Shown here piece after piece: positions 58,870 to 64,000 of a stretch of DNA of 64,000 bases. Position 1 is the stretch's first letter. Every line of letters starts with the position of its first letter. Source of the stretch: Moelleriella libera RCEF 2490 (lineage: Eukaryota; Ascomycota; Sordariomycetes; Hypocreales; Clavicipitaceae); NCBI GenBank assembly GCA_001636675.1, contig AZGY01000007.1, positions 708,134-772,133 on the forward strand, written 5' to 3'. The notes beneath the pieces are model-generated. The model was not told the origin of the DNA. It saw only the letters and a list, made by a program, of their open reading frames with translations, and ran no database searches. A program made the translations under genes and the position numbers.

Positions 58870-60102
58870 CCATGGAAGAATTGAGGGAAAGCGGAGCGGC
58901 TGTTTCTTTAATGCGTACTAATACCCAATTTGACGACGAATGATCGAACTTGTATCTGGGGAACCAACTGAAGACGTTTGTTTGAAGAATTATAGCATGT
59001 GCCACCGGCTTTTATTTTTACCCCTTACAAAAATCCCTTCTTTGTCTCCTACATTCTCAATCTTCTCAAAATCCTCATTCTCCTCTCTTTCTCTTCCCCT
59101 GCCCTTCTCTGTGCCTTCCTTTTCTGTTTTTTTTTTAGAGTCCGTCATCCAAATGTGTCACTTTGACCTATGTTGTTAAGAACCAAAATCAGTCAGAGCA
59201 TGCTTAAACTAGTCTTGGTAGGTGCCCGAAAGATAATGCTAGCTAATAAATGTGCCTTCAAAGACAGACCATGCAGTATTGTATGTAGCGTGTCTCACAT
59301 ACGTCATCCCGTTGCTAGCAGGTGTCTTGGCAAGGCAGCGGGGTGTCTCTCCTATAAATACAACAAAATAGCTTCAGAAGTAGTCGCGTCGCCCTGTCCA
59401 GTCCATGTCAGCACGGCGCGTTAATAAGGAGTTATTGGATTATGTTGCCATGGCAAGAAGCGACCATGATTTGCACCGAGCTCGACACCAATGTAACTCT
59501 GCTGGCACGACGTCTGGTGAATTGTCATATTTTTATTTGCAGATCCGTCGCTTGCATGGACGATACGTACGTAAGCCAAGCCGGGACAGGCATCTAGCGC
59601 GTCTATGTCGGCTGGACGCGATAAGATAAGCCGAGGTGGCGCCCGTCGTCGCAGCAACGCCCCGCTCCCGTAAACATTTGCAACCATGTGGAGCTAATAG
59701 AGAAAGCCGTTCGAGAACAGGTTCGTTGCGTCTGATGATGATGACAACATTCTCTTCTTTAGTCCAAGCTTTTCAAACACCTCATGGTGTGCTTTGGAAA
59801 GGGTTTACCGGCCCTTAAGTCTCGCTCTTTTTTTTTTTTCCGGTTTCTTCTGGTCGTCTCCGTTGGATTGGAGACCTGCACATCCCGGACTCAACTTGCC
59901 ATAGCAGGCGACGGGAATTTTGGTCGAGGCCGTTCCATCAGCGGCTCTTGAGCGCGGAGCAAGTTGCATTGCCGTCTGGCAAACTGTGTAAGCGGTCACG
60001 TCACTGTAGGCGACATCCATCCGGGGACCGTCCTGAGTCTTCCAGCTCCTGAGAGCCGTCAATTGCACGCGTCCCAGCCACCAACTTTTCGTACATGACA
60101 AA
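58870..60102. other. intergenic: dioxygenase 3' flank and Rho-binding gene promoter
   Basis: 1.23 kb with no supported gene. A T-rich stretch lies near 59127-59137, and a CT-rich block at about 59030-59120. Nothing recognised as a gene. Confidence 0.5.
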
Positions 60103-62408
60103 ATGGCCGGCTTCTTCGTCGGGAACAACGCTGGAGCTTTGGGGGAGCTCCAGCATAACCACCAGGACTCGGCAGCTCGATCTCCTAGAAAATCTCGCGA
60201 AGAGTCTCCGCACAATGCAGAATACAAAGCACGATCGCCTACCAAGTCTACACTGGGCAGACTCGGCTTCCGACACAATGCTGAAAAAGAGCGGTCGGTG
60301 AAGACGGGAGATATATTCCCCCAGAAGCCAAAAAAGGCAAAATCCAGCACGAACTTGGCGGGGCTATTGTCTCGTCCCAAATCACTCAAGAATCTCTACA
60401 GAATGGCTATGGAAGACGAAAGCCGATCCAAAGACAAGGAGAATGAGAGTCCAGACGTGGCCACGCGATACGAGCCACCGCCACCCATCTTTGCACAGTT
60501 CACTTCTGACAAGAGTGTCATGCATCAGATGAGTGGCTTAGAGAGCTCCGTGCTCAAGACGCCCAAGGAAAGACCGTTATCTGTTCAAATACCCAGGCCC
60601 AACGACGATGCCACTCAGCCATCATTCTCGTCCAAAACTCAGGGCCATGCCGCGAGACCCAAGTCCATGCACCCAGGGCCGACAGCCCGAAGCAAGTTCC
60701 CGAGCGGTTTTGGACACAATCAATATGCATCTGCATCTAGGACTTGCAGTCGAACCGATGCAGTCGAGCCGGCTCGCATCGACCCAAAGGAAATTGATCG
60801 ACAGCTCGAGGCCCTCTTGGACCGACGGAATATCCCCGAGAACCAACGTTACAAGATGCGAAATCTGACTGATACAATCAAGCTCGAGTTCATCCGCCAG
60901 GATCATGCCGAGATGCAAGCGGCCAAGGCGGATTGTCAGGATACAAGAAGCAGTGTGGCAAGCGACGAGCTAGCTGTAAGCAGCAATGCAACCAGCCCAA
61001 CTGTCGATGAGAGCCAAGAGAAGAGAAGTCGAGGCAGAAGCTTCACATTCTCGAGGGGAAAGAAGGACTCCAGTTCCCCAAACAAAAAAACCAGGGGAGA
61101 GGGAACACTGGGACGCCATTTTCGAAGCAGATCGACGGATAGCGTTGCTTCCGAAACGCGACTCCATTCAAATGGTCATTCAGTGGGCGCGAGCATCCTC
61201 TCCAAGATCAAGGCCCAGCAAGGCCCGTCGGACTACGTGACCTATCTGAGAAAGGTTCAGCAGCCTAAAATTGTCGAGGTAGGCAAGTTGCACAAGCTGC
61301 GGCTGCTGCTCCGCAACGAGACCGTGACCTGGATCGAGGAGTTTATGAATCAGGGAGGAATGCAGGAAATTGTAGGTTTGCTCAACCGGATCATGGAGGT
61401 TGAGTGGAGGTATGTTTATCAGCGGCAATTCACCCGTATGTTCGTTCTGACTGTCCATGCAGGGAGGAGCACGAGGACGCGTTATTGCACGAAAACTTGC
61501 TGTGCCTCAAGGGCCTGTCCACTACTGCAAGGGCCATGGAATATCTCCACTCGGTCCAGGCTGAGCTGATTCCGAAGCTTCTGCACCTTTTGTTTGATCC
61601 TGAGAAGAAGGGTCCGAGCGAGTTCACAACCCGCAATATCATCACGTCGGTTCTTCTGACGTACATTGAATCCGCGGCCCCAGTGGAGCGCATGATACGA
61701 GCCAAGAACGTGCTCGGTCATCTCCGTGACAAGGATGGTAATGAGGAGGATAGGCCACTTGCTTTTGTCCTGGAAATGAGACAGGAGCGGCCATATCGAG
61801 TGTGGTGTAAGGAAGCTGTCTCGGTGACCAAGGAAGTCTTCTGGATCTTCCTGCACAACCTCAATGTCGTTGCGTTGGCCAGCGACAAGGGTATGCGGCG
61901 CGGTGCTCATGATGGCCAGTCACTGCTCAGTGACAATCACAACGGGCCCTTCGGATACATGCTGCGCAATTTTCCTCAGGAACGGCCCCCTGTCCCTGCT
62001 GCGCCCTATGTAGGGGGCGTCGAATGGGACGCCACCAACTATCTCGCTTCGCACCTCGATCTCATGAACGCCATTCTTGCCTGCACGCCCACCTCGCAGG
62101 AGCGCAACAAACTGAGGGCCGAGTTCCGCATCTCTGGCTGGGAAAAGTGTTTGGGCGGCAGTCTTCGGATCTGCAAGGAGAAATTCTACGGCAGCGTCCA
62201 TGTCGCGCTGCGAACCTGGGTTGCCGCAGCGGCCGAAGATGGCTGGGATGTCAAAGACGTTCGGTTTGGGCCCGCCCCAGATTCAAGGTCCCCCAAGAAG
62301 ACGGGCGCAGGGCAAAAGCCCAAGGCAGAGGCGCCGCCCAAGCTGGACATGCCAAAGCTCGCCTTTGCCTCTGACAGGCAGGCCAGTGCCAAAGATGCCT
62401 GGTTGTAG
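60103..62408 (+). CDS. GBD/FH3 (Rho GTPase-binding, formin-like) domain protein, Rid1-like
   Basis: Two exons: 60103-61409 and 61463-62408; 750 residues. The first ~200 residues are basic and disordered with Ser-Pro sites. About 225-270 (EIDRQLEALLDRRNIPENQR...TIKLEFIRQDH) starts the formin GTPase-binding region, interrupted by a Ser/Arg-rich loop. The FH3/armadillo part runs from about 360 to 670 (GPSDYVTYLRKVQ, NETVTWIEEFMNQGGMQEIVGLLNRI, ALLHENLLCLKGL, YLASHLDLMNAILA). There is no FH1 or FH2 domain, so it cannot nucleate actin. That makes it a stand-alone Rho/Cdc42 effector of the fungal Rid1 type, expected at polarity sites. Phases close across the 53-nt intron. Confidence 0.92.
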
Positions 62409-63010
62409 CGGCAAGACATTCCCGCACCGACCGGACATTTGGAAGAATGCGGCGGAACAAAAATAAGGAAATCATACGAACAACGATTGGACAAACGCGA
62501 CATGACGTGCTACACCTGCGTGGTTGATTCCCTTTCGCGGGGTGGACGAAACAGTGTCACTCTTTTGTAAAGCATACATTGCACTTTGGTTAACATTTCC
62601 CTTGTCGGTGCGCTTGTGTCTTCGTTAGGTATACGATGAGGTTGGGGCATATTCTTAGTTTTTGGACATTCGTTGACGGCTGGGGGGTGGCAGGACGTGC
62701 ATCACACGAGTGCATTGACTGCATAATGAATTAACGACATGACGAAAAAAATGACGGGTGCTTTTTGCTCTGCATTGGCTCCCGGTCTTGGCGGTCGAGT
62801 GTTATGTGCATGTCTGAAGGTGCAACGGCGATTGCCTGACCCTGCTTGTGGTAGTTGACTATCAGGAATGAAGTAGTTTACGGGCCGTTTGATCAATCTT
62901 GACGCGGAGAAGAGGTATTGCCTCGGCTACTGTTCCTCACCTATCGTTTTGACACTCACTCACTCTGGGATGCTATACCCGGAGGTCATGATGGCTCGAT
63001 AAACAGCAGC
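62409..63010. other. convergent intergenic region
   Basis: 602 bp between the Rho-binding gene (+) and the RraA-like gene (-) 3' ends. No supported gene. Confidence 0.5.
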
Positions 63011-63844
63011 CTATCGGTGGAGCTTGAAGGCGTCATAAACTGACATGCCGCCAAGAACGGCTTCCTTGACCTTATCATCTGCCGCCGTCAACTTTGGCAG
63101 CATGTCCAGGACCTGTTGCACCTTTTCGTGGGGGAGGATCACAACGCCATTGACCGGGTCCTGAAATGCAACGTCGCCTGGCCTCACGACGACACCATTG
63201 ATCTCCAGAGGCACCTGAAGCGCCCAGGGAATGCTGCCCCCGCCCGCTCCAACCGTAGACTGGCCGAGAGCCAAGATCTGTCCGTGTGAGAATGTTGCTC
63301 CTCTCTTTTCAGGATGCTTGACCGGGAGGGGAGGGGGGGGGGACATTATTACCGGCAGATTGGTACTTTGAAGTTCCTGCACGTCTCGCACACGCCCGGC
63401 TACGATGATACCCTTGACGCCCCGTACCTTCATACGCAGCGCCATGATGCCGCCGCAAATGGCGTTGGTCTGGCCCGGGGGCTGCTTCATGACTACAAAG
63501 GTGTCGGGCTCTGTGAGGTCGGCCCAGTGCGTGTCTTTGGGCACATTGGCGGGGACGGCGAGGGTCGCCTCATCCTCCACACGGCCCTTGGCGGCGAAGA
63601 GGATGGTGGACACGGGCGCAATGGTGAGTGCGTCGGTCGAGGAGATGGCACGCAGTTCGGCGAGATAGCCCGCGCCCGGGACTTTGAGCTTGAGCAGCGC
63701 ATCGGAGATGTCGCAGGCAGAATACCTAGAAAGTTGTTGGGAAATGAAGGCCGAGGTGGCGACGCTGCCGCTACTGCTGGACATGGCTCGGGTTATCTTG
63801 AGCAAGGGCAGCCGGACAGCGAGACGCGGCCAGGCGAGACTCAT
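63011..63844 (-). CDS. RraA-like metal-dependent aldolase/decarboxylase (HMG aldolase family)
   Basis: Two exons: 63844-63353 and 63277-63011; 252 residues. The family includes 4-hydroxy-4-methyl-2-oxoglutarate aldolase/oxaloacetate decarboxylase and bacterial RraA. Visible core: CDISDALLKL (substrate/metal area), AICGGIMALRMKVRGVKGIIV and GRVRDVQEL with the conserved Arg-Asp. LALGQSTVGAG, VPLEINGVVVRPGDV, and VVILPHEKV follow. The 75-nt intron was placed so that NLP joins ILALGQST, the family pattern; it is open in frame. The first ~20 residues (MSLAWPRLAVRLPLLKITRA) are basic and lack acidic residues, so they may be a mitochondrial presequence. A shorter start at 63784 gives 232 residues. 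It might support aromatic catabolism with the genes nearby, but this is inference. Confidence 0.9.
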   Translation of the reverse strand: MSLAWPRLAVRLPLLKITRAMSSSSGSVATSAFISQQLSRYSACDISDALLKLKVPGAGYLAELRAISSTDALTIAPVSTILFAAKGRVEDEATLAVPANVPKDTHWADLTEPDTFVVMKQPPGQTNAICGGIMALRMKVRGVKGIIVAGRVRDVQELQSTNLPVIMSPPPPLPVKHPEKRGATFSHGQILALGQSTVGAGGGSIPWALQVPLEINGVVVRPGDVAFQDPVNGVVILPHEKVQQVLDMLPKLTAADDKVKEAVLGGMSVYDAFKLHR

Positions 63845-64000
63845 TGATGCTGTACGGAGCGCTCTCTGATCACTTCGGGTGCCAGGGGACGCAGGCCGAG
63901 GTTCAATCGAGCACACACACGAGCGAGTTGTGGGGGAGCAAGGAAGGGGCTGTGATATGCACATGGTATGTGAGAGCTCGAACGGCAGCTCCCGCTAGCG

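Noticed and set aside
63278..63352. Alternative RraA intron of 48 nt ending at 63305
   Set aside because: It would give LPRGATFSHG, whereas the 75-nt intron restores the family pattern NLPILALGQST.

Overview
The window is nuclear DNA of a filamentous ascomycete, most probably a Sordariomycete (I lean to Hypocreales, unproven). The evidence is short GT-AG introns with CTAAC-type branch points, pyrimidine-rich leaders before several start codons, large gaps between genes, and gene families typical of Pezizomycotina. I built 20 protein-coding models by hand, with exon phases that close in frame. I see no rRNA, convincing tRNA, CRISPR array, intact transposon or virus.

Layout. 1-6252 has no credible gene but carries a diverged ~100-bp tandem duplication. 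6253-17097 holds protein-quality and translation genes: CCT5 (-) and HBS1 (+) share a divergent promoter, followed by the ER Hsp70 BiP/KAR2 (+) and an intronless unknown protein (+). 18270-22299 holds a DUF2461 protein (-) and an MFS anion:cation symporter (-). A 4.65-kb gap without genes precedes a cytochrome b5-fused sphingolipid delta-8 desaturase (26951-29240, +). 30200-40271 is a run of minus-strand genes: a secreted OB-fold/EEP nuclease, NMN adenylyltransferase, a PNPOx-FNR fusion oxidoreductase, and a Kch1-type potassium-transport protein. After a 3.3-kb gap come a roadblock-like small protein (+) and a conserved fungal phosphoprotein-like gene (-). 48023-55122 is plus-strand: a tandem-domain glyoxalase I, 3-phosphoglycerate dehydrogenase, and a CNNM/Mam3-type DUF21-CBS membrane protein. 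55392-63844 holds a lactonase-fold muconate cycloisomerase-like gene (-), an intradiol ring-cleavage dioxygenase (+) divergent from it, a GBD/FH3 Rho-binding protein (+), and a RraA-like aldolase (-).

How genes relate. Most are scattered housekeeping genes, as is usual in fungi. The clearest functional link is the divergent dioxygenase/cycloisomerase pair: one opens an aromatic ring and the other could lactonise the muconate product. Their shared 765-bp promoter has four evenly spaced matches to the CreA/Cre1 carbon-repression consensus. The RraA-like aldolase 4 kb away could be a third aromatic-catabolism gene. Other points worth testing are frame-preserving introns in HBS1 and the RraA-like gene, an upstream exon that would give glyoxalase I a mitochondrial presequence, and two conserved-looking proteins without a known function.
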